DNA of 64,000 nt from Bin5 sp965218625. Its GTDB lineage: Bacteria; Chloroflexota; Anaerolineae; Caldilineales; Caldilineaceae. The DNA is taken from assembly GCA_965218625.1 (NCBI GenBank), contig CBDCLG010000013.1:124001-188000 (forward strand), read 5' to 3'. A program made the translations under genes and the position numbers. Shown one piece after another: positions 43,553 to 52,314 of the stretch (position 1 is its first letter; each line of letters opens with the position of its first letter). Below the pieces are notes generated by a model. That model did no database searches, was not told the DNA's origin, and saw only the letters and a list, made by a program, of their open reading frames with translations.

Positions 43553-44428
43553 CTACCCTTTGACCGCGCCGGCGGTGAGGCCGGAGACGATGTAGCGCTG
43601 CATCGCGAGATAGAATGCCACGGGCAGGATGGAGAAGACAAGGCCGGCGGCCATGTACTGCTCGACGGGGGTCTGGGCGATGGCTTTTAGGGTGGAGAGG
43701 CCGACCGAGGCGGGCATGAAGTCGCCGCTGCTGAGCATGATGCCGGCGTAGAGGTATTCGTTCCAGGCGAAGAAGAAGGCGACGACGGCGACGGCGGCGA
43801 GGCCGGGCGCGGAGAGGGGGAGGACGATGCGCCAGAGGGCGCCGAGCTCGGAGCTGCCGTCGACGACCGAGGCGTCGAGGACCTCGGGAGGGACGTTGTC
43901 GAAGACGCCTTTAAGGATCCAGATGCAGATGGGGAGGATGAAGGCGGCGTCAATGAGGGCGAGGGAGGGGATACTGTTGAGCATGTTGAGGCGGCGGTAG
44001 ATGATGTAGAGGGGGATGAGGATGAGGACTTCGGGGAGCATCTGGGTGACGAGGAGGAAGAGGCCGAAGAGGTTGCGGCCGCGCCAGCGCAGGCTGGAGA
44101 GGGCGTAGGCGCCAAGGACGGAGAGGGCCATGCAGAGGAGCATAGTCATGGCGGCGATGAGGAAGGAGTTGCGCAACCAGCGGGCGATTGGGTGCTCGCT
44201 GAATAGCTCGGCGAACTGGTCGAAGAAGAGCTCTTGCGGGAGGAGGGGCGGGGGGAAGCGCAGGATGTAGCTGCTGGGCTGGAAGGTGCTGATCATCATC
44301 CAGTACAGGGGGAAGAAGGTGATGAAGGAGACGACAATAACGGACGCGTAGAGGACGATGCGGTTGAGCAGGCGGCGCGCGTGCAGCCTGGGCCTGGTCG
44401 TGTGGGCGCTGCCGGCGGCGGTGGTCAT
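43553..44428 (-). CDS. Carbohydrate ABC transporter permease, MalG type
   Basis: 291 residues. FPLYWMMISTFQPS follows the first helix. The EAA loop reads PEVLDASVVDGSSEL with VLPLSAPGLAAVAV following, and the C-terminus is SGLTAGAVKG. The upstream MalF gene is broken by an IS remnant and no binding protein gene remains beside it, so this intact subunit is probably orphaned. Confidence 0.92.
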   Translation of the reverse strand: MTTAAGSAHTTRPRLHARRLLNRIVLYASVIVVSFITFFPLYWMMISTFQPSSYILRFPPPLLPQELFFDQFAELFSEHPIARWLRNSFLIAAMTMLLCMALSVLGAYALSSLRWRGRNLFGLFLLVTQMLPEVLILIPLYIIYRRLNMLNSIPSLALIDAAFILPICIWILKGVFDNVPPEVLDASVVDGSSELGALWRIVLPLSAPGLAAVAVVAFFFAWNEYLYAGIMLSSGDFMPASVGLSTLKAIAQTPVEQYMAAGLVFSILPVAFYLAMQRYIVSGLTAGAVKG

Positions 44429-44429
44429 A

Positions 44430-44654
44430 TCAGTAGGCGTCCTGGGTGCGGCGGGCCTGCATGAAGATAAAGATAAGAGCTACGACGAGGGAAACGACAA
44501 ATCCGGCGACGCCGAGCGCGGTGGCGTAGGAATAGTCGTAGAAGCGGAAGGCGGTATTGAAGATGCGGATGACGATGGTTTCGGTCGTGCCGGAAGGGCC
44601 GCCACCGGTCATGAGGAAGATGATTGTGAACTGTTTGAAGGAGAAGTGCATGCC
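44430..44654 (-). pseudogene. MalF-type permease, C-terminal fragment cut by IS3 remnant
   Basis: Only the last 75 or so residues remain: FSFKQFTIIFLMTGGGPSG, then the last helices ending FIFMQARRTQDAY. This is a typical MalF end. The sequence before FSFKQF changes abruptly at about 44650 into the terminus of an IS3-family element. The N-terminal three quarters of the gene were not found on the other side of the element, so the insertion was followed by a deletion. Confidence 0.85.
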
Positions 44655-45839
44655 CCAAAAACGGACCAAAAGCTAAGGTGTATAATGGACGACACCGAGC
44701 CTGTGGAGGGGCAGCTACGATGGTCAAGAAACGGCGGCGATTCCGGGGTTTCGGAGGTGATGAAGGCAGCAAGACGTTAGCCCGAGTGAACACGAGATTC
44801 ATGCCAACATTATAGGGCTGGAAGCGGCAACTGTTGGCGCGGGCCCAGGGTCTTCGCCCGCAATGGCGAGCGCAAGCAACGGCTTCGAGGCACAGGAAGC
44901 AGAGCTCTATGAACAGATGGCGGCAGCCCGCCCTTGCGGATCGGGCGGCTCAAGATGGAATGAGTGGCTGAAAAAGATCCTGTGAGAGACGGGAATGGTT
45001 GATAGCCAGCATGCGACCCTGAGCGTACGGCGGCAGTGCGAACTGCTCGGGCTCAGTCGCTCCTCCTTCTAACACCGGTTCCGAGTTAGCGCTGAACCTG
45101 CATGATGCGCCTGTTCCAGCGGTCGGTCTGCCGCATTGATGAGCAGTACTTGCGCACACTTCTATGGCTGGCGCATTGATGGTCGCTTATCTTCTATGCC
45201 GTCAATGGCAAGCCGGGTCAGACGGTTGATGCGGGCGATGGGCATTCAAGCCATCTGACGAAGCCGCAGTTCTCCGGGGGGCACAAGCGCTATCCCTACC
45301 TGTTGCAATCTGCCGATTACGCATGTCAACCAGGTCTGGAGTGCAGACATCTATGTGCCGCTGCTGCGTGGCTTCATGTACCTGGTCGCTGTCATCGACT
45401 GGCACAGTCGCTACGTGCTTGCCTGGCAGCTTTCCAACACCTTGGACGGCATCTTCTGTCTCGATGCCCTGCGTCAGGCACTCAGCAAAGGTCGACCCAA
45501 GATCTCCAATACCGACCAGGGCGGTTCACGGCCGAAAGCCTGCCTGCTCGCAGCCGACACGAGTCAGCATGGATGGCCGCGGCCCGCGCTCGACAACGTC
45601 TTCTGTCGAACGCCTATGGCGACGAGCGATGAAATAGCGGAACATCTATCCCGAAGAGTATGACACGGTGCGTCAGCTGCACGCTGCTGACCGCCTATTT
45701 CGACTTCTACAACCATGAGAGAAGGCATCAAAGTCTCAACTATCGGCCGGTCGGAAGGCACTTCGTGCTCTGTTCAAGCCGGCCGCATTGCGCACCTTAT
45801 TTTTCGTAGTTCGTGGTCTAACGATTGGGGACGTTCGCA
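44650..45839 (+). mobile_element. Degenerate IS3-family insertion sequence
   Basis: About 1.19 kb. The left end (TGCATGCCCCAAAAACGGACCA, read in part) and the reverse complement of the right end (TGCGAACGT, then CCCCAA and AGACCA) form an imperfect inverted repeat sharing CCCCAA and GACCA. Inside, traces of orfA (from 44720) and orfB (44994-45775) are recognisable but broken. It sits in the malF-type gene at 44430-44654. The exact right end is uncertain because a flanking coding remnant follows closely. No target duplication was identified. Confidence 0.7.
44994..45775 (+). pseudogene. IS3-family transposase orfB, multiply broken
   Basis: Pieces of the IS3 orfB product appear in order in changing frames: LSVRRQCELLGLSRSSF at about 45015-45072, then INEQ/DEQYLRT-like and YPYLL pieces, VNQVWSADI with the first catalytic Asp, then YVPLLRGFMYLVAVIDWHSRYV, NTDQGG with the second Asp, and SMDGRGPR/ALDNVF, where the third-acidic-residue motif (normally VERLW) is destroyed. 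The final piece matches the usual YFDFYNHERRHQSLNYRP. Internal stops and frameshifts make it non-functional. Confidence 0.85.
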
Positions 45840-45964
45840 TCGACGACCCAATCACCCTTGTATATCGTCTTTGGCCCAAATTCGAACTCGACCCAGAATA
45901 CGAAAAACTCTTAGTCTCAAATTGAACTCACTTTAGGTTGCAGAACTTCAATTCTACCAGCTTG
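45840..45964. other. AT-richer spacer with an orphan coding remnant
   Basis: About 125 bases between the two insertion sequences, visibly lower in GC than the rest. On the plus strand it reads DDPITLVYRLWPKFELDPE and ends at a stop near 45933. This looks like the C-terminus of a protein, but I do not recognise the family. It may be a leftover of DNA brought in or trapped between the elements. Confidence 0.35.
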
Positions 45965-47213
45965 TTAAGGTGCGAATTCAGGTTAATCAGATAATCTGAA
46001 TGGCGACGGGGATGAAGCACTGGCCGAGACAGATGCTGTATGTGGCTGTACGTTACCTTATTTTTCCCATTTCGCGGCCTAAGGGTAGAACAAGTCTGAT
46101 TGAGCATAAACTGCCTTAGTGGGCGTACAGGAGAGGAAGAGGATGGAGCAGGACATTTGGGGAGGGAAAGCAAGAAACGCAAGACGCGTCGGGAGATATT
46201 CCTGGAGCGGATGGATGGTCTGATTCCGTGGCGTCAGCTGGAAGCGCGTATCCGGCCGCACTATCCCAAGGCGGGACGCGGCCGGCGGCCGTATCCGTTG
46301 TCGGTGATGCTGCGCATCTACTGTGTGCAGTTGTTCTACAACCTGAGCGATCCGGGCATGGAGGATATGCTCTACGCGGTCGAGTCGGTGCGACGGTTTG
46401 TGGGGCTGCGGTTGTCGGGTGCGCTGCCGGACGAGACGACGATACTGAACTTTCGTCATCTGCTGGCGAGACACGAGTTGGGGTCGGTTCTATTGGAGGA
46501 GATCAATCGTCATCTGGAGTCGCAGGGAGTGCGGTTGCGGGAGGGAACGATCATCGATGCCAGCATCATCGAGGCGCCGTCGACGACGAAGAATCGCGCG
46601 CGGCGACGCGACCCTGAGATGCATCAGACGAAGAAGGGGAATCAGTGGCATTTTGGGATGAAGCTGCATATCGGCGCCGACGCTGAGACGGGAATCGTAC
46701 ATAGCGTGGCGACGACAGCGGCGAACGTGCATGACGTGACCGTGGCGTCGCGCCTGTTGCACGGAGGCGAGAAGGAGGTGTGGGGCGACGCTGGCTATCA
46801 GGGCGTGGCCAAGCGGGCGGAGATGCGGGCGCTGGATGTAGAGTGGCATGTGGCGCTGAGGCCTGGGCGACGGCGGCAACTGCCGTCTGAAAGCGAGGAG
46901 GCGTTGGCCGAGAAGCGTAAGGCGTCGGTCAGAGCAAAGGTGGAGCTTCCGTTCCTGCAGGTGAAGCGGCGCTTCGGCTATGCCAAGGTGCGCTATCGCG
47001 GCCTGGCCAAGAACACGCAACGGCTGACGTTTCTGCTGGGGCTGGCCAACTTGATGACAGCCGATTTGCCACTTGGCGGTGTGACAAAGGGAGTCGTGCG
47101 CCGCAATCACTTTGATAGCGACGACAGGCCCGCCGCCGAGCCGTTTTGAGGCGCAAACAGGCTTGCCTCAGCACGGCAACTGCCTGCTGACTTACGAAAA
47201 TCTTCGCTTCCCC
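45965..47213 (+). mobile_element. IS5-family insertion sequence
   Basis: About 1.25 kb, the normal size for IS5-family elements. The candidate left end AAGGTGCGAATTCAGGTTAATCAG (45967-45990, given in part) and the reverse complement of the right end near 47188-47213 (GGAAGCGAAG, then CGTAAGTCAG) are similar but imperfect. The element carries one transposase gene. Exact ends and target duplication were not resolved by eye. Confidence 0.6.
46100..47149 (+). CDS. IS5-family transposase
   Basis: 349 residues if the TTG at 46100 is used. No in-frame ATG precedes the conserved start KTRREIFLERMDGLIPW. An ATG at 46143 is in another frame, so the N-terminus may carry a small frameshift. The DDE residues are in TIIDASIIEAP, GDAGYQGVAKR and ASVRAKVELPF. 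RDPEMHQTKKGNQWHFG and KVRYRGLAKNTQRL are the classic IS5-group motifs. The body of the protein is undamaged, so the element may still be active or recently was. Confidence 0.9.
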   Translation: MSINCLSGRTGEEEDGAGHLGRESKKRKTRREIFLERMDGLIPWRQLEARIRPHYPKAGRGRRPYPLSVMLRIYCVQLFYNLSDPGMEDMLYAVESVRRFVGLRLSGALPDETTILNFRHLLARHELGSVLLEEINRHLESQGVRLREGTIIDASIIEAPSTTKNRARRRDPEMHQTKKGNQWHFGMKLHIGADAETGIVHSVATTAANVHDVTVASRLLHGGEKEVWGDAGYQGVAKRAEMRALDVEWHVALRPGRRRQLPSESEEALAEKRKASVRAKVELPFLQVKRRFGYAKVRYRGLAKNTQRLTFLLGLANLMTADLPLGGVTKGVVRRNHFDSDDRPAAEPF

Positions 47214-47224
47214 CACCATTCATC

Positions 47225-48662
47225 TCAATAGCATGTGGACTTGTTCAGCCATTCCCAAGGCTGATCCACACGGTAGATGTTCCTGTCGAGCGGCCTGTGG
47301 CGATATTGCGCCGTCTTGGCCGCGCCCGATGCTGCTGATTCGTTCTATTGTCGCGATGCGGTTCGACCATCCAGCCGCTGCTCGCTGGCGCAGCTCCCAG
47401 AGTAGACCGGGCACGTAAATATAGTAGAGACGAACTGTCTACGGTGCCGCCCACATGGCGACGGCGTGTGAATAGTCAACGGGAAGGTCGGAGGGTTCTG
47501 CCTGCTGGGCCTGATTTCGAGGTAGGGCAGCGGCCCATTGGATGGCCAGCCGTAGTTTTGGCCGCCTGTGCTGATCGCCGGCTGAAACTTGATCGGTCGT
47601 GGCCTGACCGGTGTCGGGGATGTAGAGAGCGCCAGGATGGCGAAAGCGATGCCCCATGGATTGCGGCAAGAGTGCCCATATTTCCGGGCGCGTATCCCTT
47701 GGCATCTACAAAATTGCCGGGCGGGATGCCGACGGGATGACGCCGGATTCAACATCGATGCGCAGAATTTTGCCTAGCAAGCTGCCAGGGTCTTGCGCGT
47801 TTGTATTCACGTCTGGCAGGTTCAACACGTTGCCATCGCCGACGGCGATGTAGAGGTGTCGATCGAGCGGCCCAAATGCGAGCGTTCTATGGAATGAGTT
47901 CCCCCTGGCTGGTATGCCAAAACCTTGCTCGCTTCGGGGTCGGCTATGTCTGTCGTCCGGCAGAGAAGCGGCTAACTGTATTTTGGTCGGTGACATAGCT
48001 GACGTAGAAATGGCCGTTTTTGGTGTAGGAAAAGGCCAATCCGAGGCCGCCGTGATATGATGCCGACCCGTGTCGATATGTCAGCAGTTTCGGCGAGAAT
48101 GCCATCTTTGACAACGCGGATTCGCCCCTTCTTTTCCACGACGAAAAGGCGGCCCCTGTCGTTGTCGTTCATACGGGATCTGAGAGACTTGCACCGACAT
48201 TTCGCAGCTGGAACCATAATGCGAAGCTCGCGGATGACCCAGCCTTCGGTCTTGGTGGTGAGGATGCGGAGGTTGTCGACAGGTTGGGTAGCGATTTTAA
48301 GAGAGGGTTCCGTCGGCGGAGTGGTCGATGTCTGAAGCGGTGCCAGACGGCGGTTTTGCCGCGTTTGGCTGTGATATGACTGGCGGGGCCGGGCCGGATT
48401 TGTGCGAGACCAGCTCGATCTTGTAGACATGCGGCGCTGACGGGAAATCGACTTCTAACCACTCGGGGGGCGTAGTTGTCGGCGGACCACCAGGTGGCGA
48501 TGTCGTTGTCGACGGCCTTGCGCATATTCCAGCGTGTCGGAGACTGTTGCGTCCCCTGCTGGCGATGTTGGCGTAGCTGGTGGCTAGGGGGGCGTGGCCG
48601 GCCTGTGGGGCGCAGGCGGTAAGAAGGATGCGCGAAGGCGATGAGAAGTGTTTTAGCTCCAT
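47225..48662 (-). pseudogene. Glucose/sorbosone dehydrogenase-like protein with discoidin segment, decayed
   Basis: Several frames on the minus strand together spell one protein. From 48662: a lipoprotein-like start (ILLTACAPQ), a discoidin-like segment (KAVDNDIATWWSADN, then PEWLEVDFPSAPHVYKIELV), the propeller start (GRLFVVEKKGRIRVVKDG, ISTRVG), LAFGPLDRHLYIAVGDGN with NAQDPGSLLGKILRIDVESG, RNPWGIAF, STGGQNYGW, and finally LLWELRQRAAAGWSN with ISSIGRGQDG. This is the order of PQQ-dependent glucose/sorbosone dehydrogenases. At least five frame changes make it a pseudogene. It lies just downstream of the IS5 element. Confidence 0.8.
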
Positions 48663-49276
48663 CTGGCCGGCTTGGGTCGAGGCCGGTGTTTGCCGTTCTG
48701 TGCCCGCTTGTGGCCGTCGTGTTGGTTGTGGCAGCGCTGGCAGCGGGCGGCGAGGTTGAGCGCGGCGTTATTGGCCGGGTTGTGGTCGAGGTGCGCCACA
48801 GTCAGGACGACGCGGCTGCCGGTGAGAGGGTGCGGCTTATGGTTGTGGGCGGCGCACCATTCGCACCTGTTTCCGGCGCGTCGAGATACGGCGCGAGATT
48901 TCGTCCCAGTTGAGGCGGTATAGGGGGCGGGGCTCTGGATGGATGGGGATGGGGCTATTCCTCTTCGAGCCATCTGTGCGGCGAATTCGTCGTCGTCGTA
49001 GCGGGCGCGCACCTTCACGATGTAGCGCACGTCGTCCAGGCTGGTGACCGGATTGGTCGTGGCGAAGGCATTGCCCGAAAGGTCGGTCCAGGTCTTGAAT
49101 CTCTCGCCGTCACGCGCCCAGACCAGGCGGTAGTCTACCGGCGTCTCCGTCGTCACGTCCCAGGTTATCTCGAACTCGCCGGGCTGGCTGCTCTGCAGCG
49201 CCAGGTTATGGATCGCCTTCACGTCCTCCTGCGCCGACGCATCGTCCACCACCGACAGCAGCGCAAGACATACCAT
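48653..49276 (-). pseudogene. FnIII-like secreted protein remnant joined to an HNH endonuclease domain
   Basis: A 207-residue frame. Residues 1-15 are a shortened signal peptide; a stop codon lies just upstream in the same frame, suggesting a lost N-terminus. Residues 20-95 form a fibronectin type III-like domain (FEITWDVTTETPVDYRLVW, VRYIVKVRARYDDDEF). From about residue 130 an HNH nuclease follows: RRAGNRCEWCAAHN, LTVAHLDHNPANN, LAARCQRCHNQHDG. Its natural upstream part (LYRLNWDEIS) is in another frame at about 48900-48930. The join looks accidental: two decayed genes fused in frame. Confidence 0.65.
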
Positions 49277-50041
49277 CAGCAGCGCCGCCGCCAGCTAAGC
49301 GAAAAGGACTTAGGAAAACCATCCGCTTTCTGCCAAGCCGCTCATTGCCTTGCTCCGAATTCCCCTCCCCATCTGGAGTCGAACGCGCCCCCGCTCCTCG
49401 CGGCAGTACCCAGCAGGGATTCCTGGCCAAATCTTTGCCACTGCAGAGAACGGGTCATCGCGGTCGAAAACGCGGCCGCGAGCCGCGACTTACATTGCCT
49501 GTCCCGCGGCGAATTCGACCGCCTGCGTCAAACCGGCCTCGACCCGGCCGACGCTGTAAACTGAACTGTCGAGGAGTAAAGAGGCTGCCGCTGCCGCACG
49601 AAACACGCTCTCCCGGGCGGAAGAGCAGGGCCTACGTTCAGGACCATGTACTGAAGGGCAAAGGGCGAATATGTGACCGGAAACTCGTCGCTGAAGGGCC
49701 ATGTGGCGCGTGTCTTCGGAAGACGACAATGATTGCCAGTCACAATTATATCATGACGATGGGATTATAAACTCGGTCAGCGAAGGGTTGTCAAGTCAAT
49801 TTCTCGCTGCGGGCGCCAAATTATGCCGCCGCCAGCAAGACTGCCACCGAATTGCTATCAATTTGAGCCATTTTGTCACGCCATTGTCATACTAAACTCT
49901 TTGTAAGGTTGCCCGCTCGAACTTCTGATAGCTTCGGATGGCGTCGGTCCGCACGCATTGCGCTCGCCGAACCTGGCGGCCCGGTGGCATCTGGTGCGGT
50001 GGCACAGGGTCGCAATGACGCCACACTCGGCGGGGGGAGAA

Positions 50042-50108
50042 CATGAGGGGGGCGTAGCGGGGGGAGTCCCCCCGCACAAGGGAGGGCCGTCAGGCCCGAC
50101 CGTCCAAA
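50042..50108. repeat. Intergenic repeat, copy 1
   Basis: Begins with a 19-base perfect palindrome (50057-50075, arms GCGGGGGGA and TCCCCCCGC around G), then ACAAGGGAGGGCC, a second small stem GGGCC/GGCCC, and CGACCGTCCA. Followed at 50112-50139 by four heptamers of the CAGTTGC type. Two more close copies lie at 50322 and 50502. Confidence 0.85.
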
Positions 50109-50321
50109 CTGCAGTGGAAAGTTGCCAGTGGCCAGTTGCAAGGAACTGCAGGGGGCGATGCTCTCCGGTCGAACGCGCGAGCGGCGGGGGACGCGCAGAC
50201 ACGGCCGAGTAGGCACGCGGCGGGTTGGCGACACGCTGGAATCGCGCAGGCACGGTGGCGGGGCGACGGGCCGCCGGTTGCAAAGGGCTACATTAGAACC
50301 CACAACCGGCGAGTGGAGTGG

Positions 50322-50391
50322 TGTCAAGGTGGGCGTTGCGGGGGGAGTCCCCCACACAGGGGAGGGACGCAGGCCCGACCGTCCAGAACGG
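50322..50391. repeat. Intergenic repeat, copy 2
   Basis: Same layout as the copy at 50042 with changes in the palindrome (GGGGGGAGTCCCCC) and the second stem. It starts with GTGTCA like the copy at 50502 and ends GGCCCGACCGTCCAGAAC. It is followed by AACTCG and CGAAACT heptamer-like units. Confidence 0.85.
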
Positions 50392-50501
50392 CAGGAACTG
50401 CCGCAACTCGTAACGGCCGAAACTCGAAACTCGGACTGCAACGTCAAGGGCTAAATCTACGAATTTGCGCGAATCTTCACGACGAACGGCAACTGCGGGT
50501 T

Positions 50502-50572
50502 GTGTCAGGGGGGCGTTGCGGGGGGAGTCCCCCCGCACAAGGGAGAGCCGAAGGCCCGACCGTCCAGAACTG
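50502..50572. repeat. Intergenic repeat, copy 3
   Basis: Third copy, with the intact palindrome GCGGGGGGAGTCCCCCCGC, ACAAGGGAGAGCC and GGCCCGACCGTCCAGAAC. It ends with CTGCAGTGGA, again adjoining a heptamer-type unit, about 100 bases past the end of gcvP. Confidence 0.85.
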
Positions 50573-50670
50573 CAGTGGATTAGGGGACAGGAGTTGAGGG
50601 GAGTGGGCGCGATGGGCGTCTGAGTGCTATACGAATCTCATATTGGGGGATGGGGCCGGTGCGGTTGGGT

Positions 50671-52314
50671 TCAGGCGTAGGATTCGAGTGGAGGGCAGGC
50701 GCAGACGAGGTTGCGGTCGCCGTAGGTGTTGTCGATGCGGGCGACGGCGGGCCAGAATTTGTTGTCGCGCACCCAGGCGGCGGGAAAGGCGGCGGTCTCG
50801 CGGCTGTAGGCGCGGGTCCATTCGTCGCCGGCGACGAGGGCTGCTGTGTGGGGCGCGTGGTGGAGGGGGGAGTCGATGGGGCTGACGGCGCCTTGCTGGA
50901 CGGCCTGGATTTCGGCGCGGATGGCGAGCATGGCATCGCAGAAGCGGTCCAGCTCGGCCTTGGACTCGCTCTCGGTTGGCTCGATCATGAGGGTCCCGGC
51001 GACGGGGAAGGACATGGTGGGCGCGTGGAAGCCGAAGTCCATGAGGCGTTTGGCGATGTCGTCGACCTGGAGGCCGTGGTCTTTGAGGAAGCGGGTGTCG
51101 ATGATGCATTCGTGGGCGACACGGCCCTGGGCGCCCTTATAGAGGACGGGGTAGGCGTCCTGCAGGCGGGCGGCGATGTAGTTGGCGTTGAGGATCGCGA
51201 TGCGTGTGGCTTCGGTCAGGCCGCCGGCGCCCATCATGGCGATGTAGGCGTAGGAGATGGGGAGGATGCTGGCGCTGCCCCAGGGCGCGGCCGACACGGC
51301 GCCGATGGCGTGGGCTCCGCCGCTGGAGGGCACGACGGAGTGGCCGGGCAGGAAGGGGGCGAGGTGTTCGGCGACGCCGATGGGTCCCATGCCGGGGCCG
51401 CCGCCGCCGTGGGGGATGCAGAATGTCTTGTGCAGGTTGAGATGGCAGACGTCGGCGCCCATATCGCCGGGCCGGCAGAGGCCGACCTGTGCGTTCATGT
51501 TGGCTCCGTCCATGTAGACCTGGCCGCCGTGCTCGTGGATCAGTTGGCAGATTTCGACGATGGCCTCTTCGAAGACGCCGTGGGTGCTGGGGTAGGTGAC
51601 CATGAGCGCGGCGAGGCGGTCGCTGTGCTGTTCGGCCCTGGCGCGCAGGTCATCGACGTCGATGTTGCCGTTTTCGTCGCAGCGGACGACCACGACCTTC
51701 ATGCCGGCCATGACGGCGCTGGCGGGATTGGTGCCGTGGGCGGAGGAGGGGATGAGGCAGACGTCGCGATGGTGGTGGCCGCGGCTGTGGTGGAAGGCGC
51801 GAATGACAAGGAGGCCGGCATACTCGCCCTGTGAGCCGGCATTGGGCTGAAAGGAGATGGCAGCGAAACCGGTGATCTCTTCGAGGGCGCGGGCGAGGCG
51901 GTCGAAGAGGATACGGTAGCCGCCGGCCTGGTCGGGGGGCGCGAAGGGATGGAGGCCGCCGAATTCGGGCCAGGTGACGGGGAGCATTTCGGCGGTGGCG
52001 TTCAGCTTCATAGTGCAGGAGCCGAGCGGGATCATCGAGTGGGCGAGTGAGAGGTCGCGGTTCTGCAGCCTGGTGATGTAGCGGAGCATCTCGGATTCCG
52101 ACTTCATGGAATTGAAGATGGGGTGGGTGAGGAAGGGGCTGGTGCGGGCAAAGGCGGGCGGGTACTGCAGGTTGACGGCCTCGGCCAGGGCGGCGATGTC
52201 GGCGTCGGCGGGATGGGCTTGCCCGTCAAGGGTGGCGGGGGCGGGCGGCGGCGGTTCGTGTGCGCCGAAGATTTCGATCAGCGAGCGCAGTTCAGGCAAC
52301 GGTTGTTTTCTCAT
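50671..52314 (-). CDS. gcvP: Glycine decarboxylase P protein, C-terminal half (frameshifted from N-half)
   Basis: C-terminal half of the PLP-dependent glycine decarboxylase. It carries SMIPLGSCTMKLNA, the PLP-lysine segment HLNLHKTFCIPHGGGGPGMGP, and SSAHGTNPASA. The sequence is that of the long single-chain P protein (about 950 residues), not of a separate GcvPB subunit. The two halves are in different frames because of one extra base at 52294; removing it restores TTVAELRSL. An ATG at 52314 overlaps the end of the N-half frame by 23 bases and could restart translation to give 547 residues, though it has no ribosome site. With the base corrected the protein would have 1,012 residues. Confidence 0.88.
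   Translation of the reverse strand: MRKQPLPELRSLIEIFGAHEPPPPAPATLDGQAHPADADIAALAEAVNLQYPPAFARTSPFLTHPIFNSMKSESEMLRYITRLQNRDLSLAHSMIPLGSCTMKLNATAEMLPVTWPEFGGLHPFAPPDQAGGYRILFDRLARALEEITGFAAISFQPNAGSQGEYAGLLVIRAFHHSRGHHHRDVCLIPSSAHGTNPASAVMAGMKVVVVRCDENGNIDVDDLRARAEQHSDRLAALMVTYPSTHGVFEEAIVEICQLIHEHGGQVYMDGANMNAQVGLCRPGDMGADVCHLNLHKTFCIPHGGGGPGMGPIGVAEHLAPFLPGHSVVPSSGGAHAIGAVSAAPWGSASILPISYAYIAMMGAGGLTEATRIAILNANYIAARLQDAYPVLYKGAQGRVAHECIIDTRFLKDHGLQVDDIAKRLMDFGFHAPTMSFPVAGTLMIEPTESESKAELDRFCDAMLAIRAEIQAVQQGAVSPIDSPLHHAPHTAALVAGDEWTRAYSRETAAFPAAWVRDNKFWPAVARIDNTYGDRNLVCACPPLESYA

Larger units (their letters stand above)
49277..50670. other. Noncoding, repeat-rich region
   Basis: About 1.4 kb with no gene that I can support. 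The right half holds three copies of a roughly 70-base GC-rich repeat and heptamer-phased stretches (50112-50139 and about 50400-50440). On the minus strand TTGACA (49789-49794) and TATAAT (49764-49769) are 19 bases apart, a weak promoter candidate pointing to the decayed FnIII gene. Confidence 0.55.

Noticed and set aside
49764..49794. TTGACA and TATAAT on the minus strand as a promoter
   Set aside because: The spacer is 19 bases and the only downstream gene is a decayed fragment 500 bases away, so it is mentioned but not annotated.
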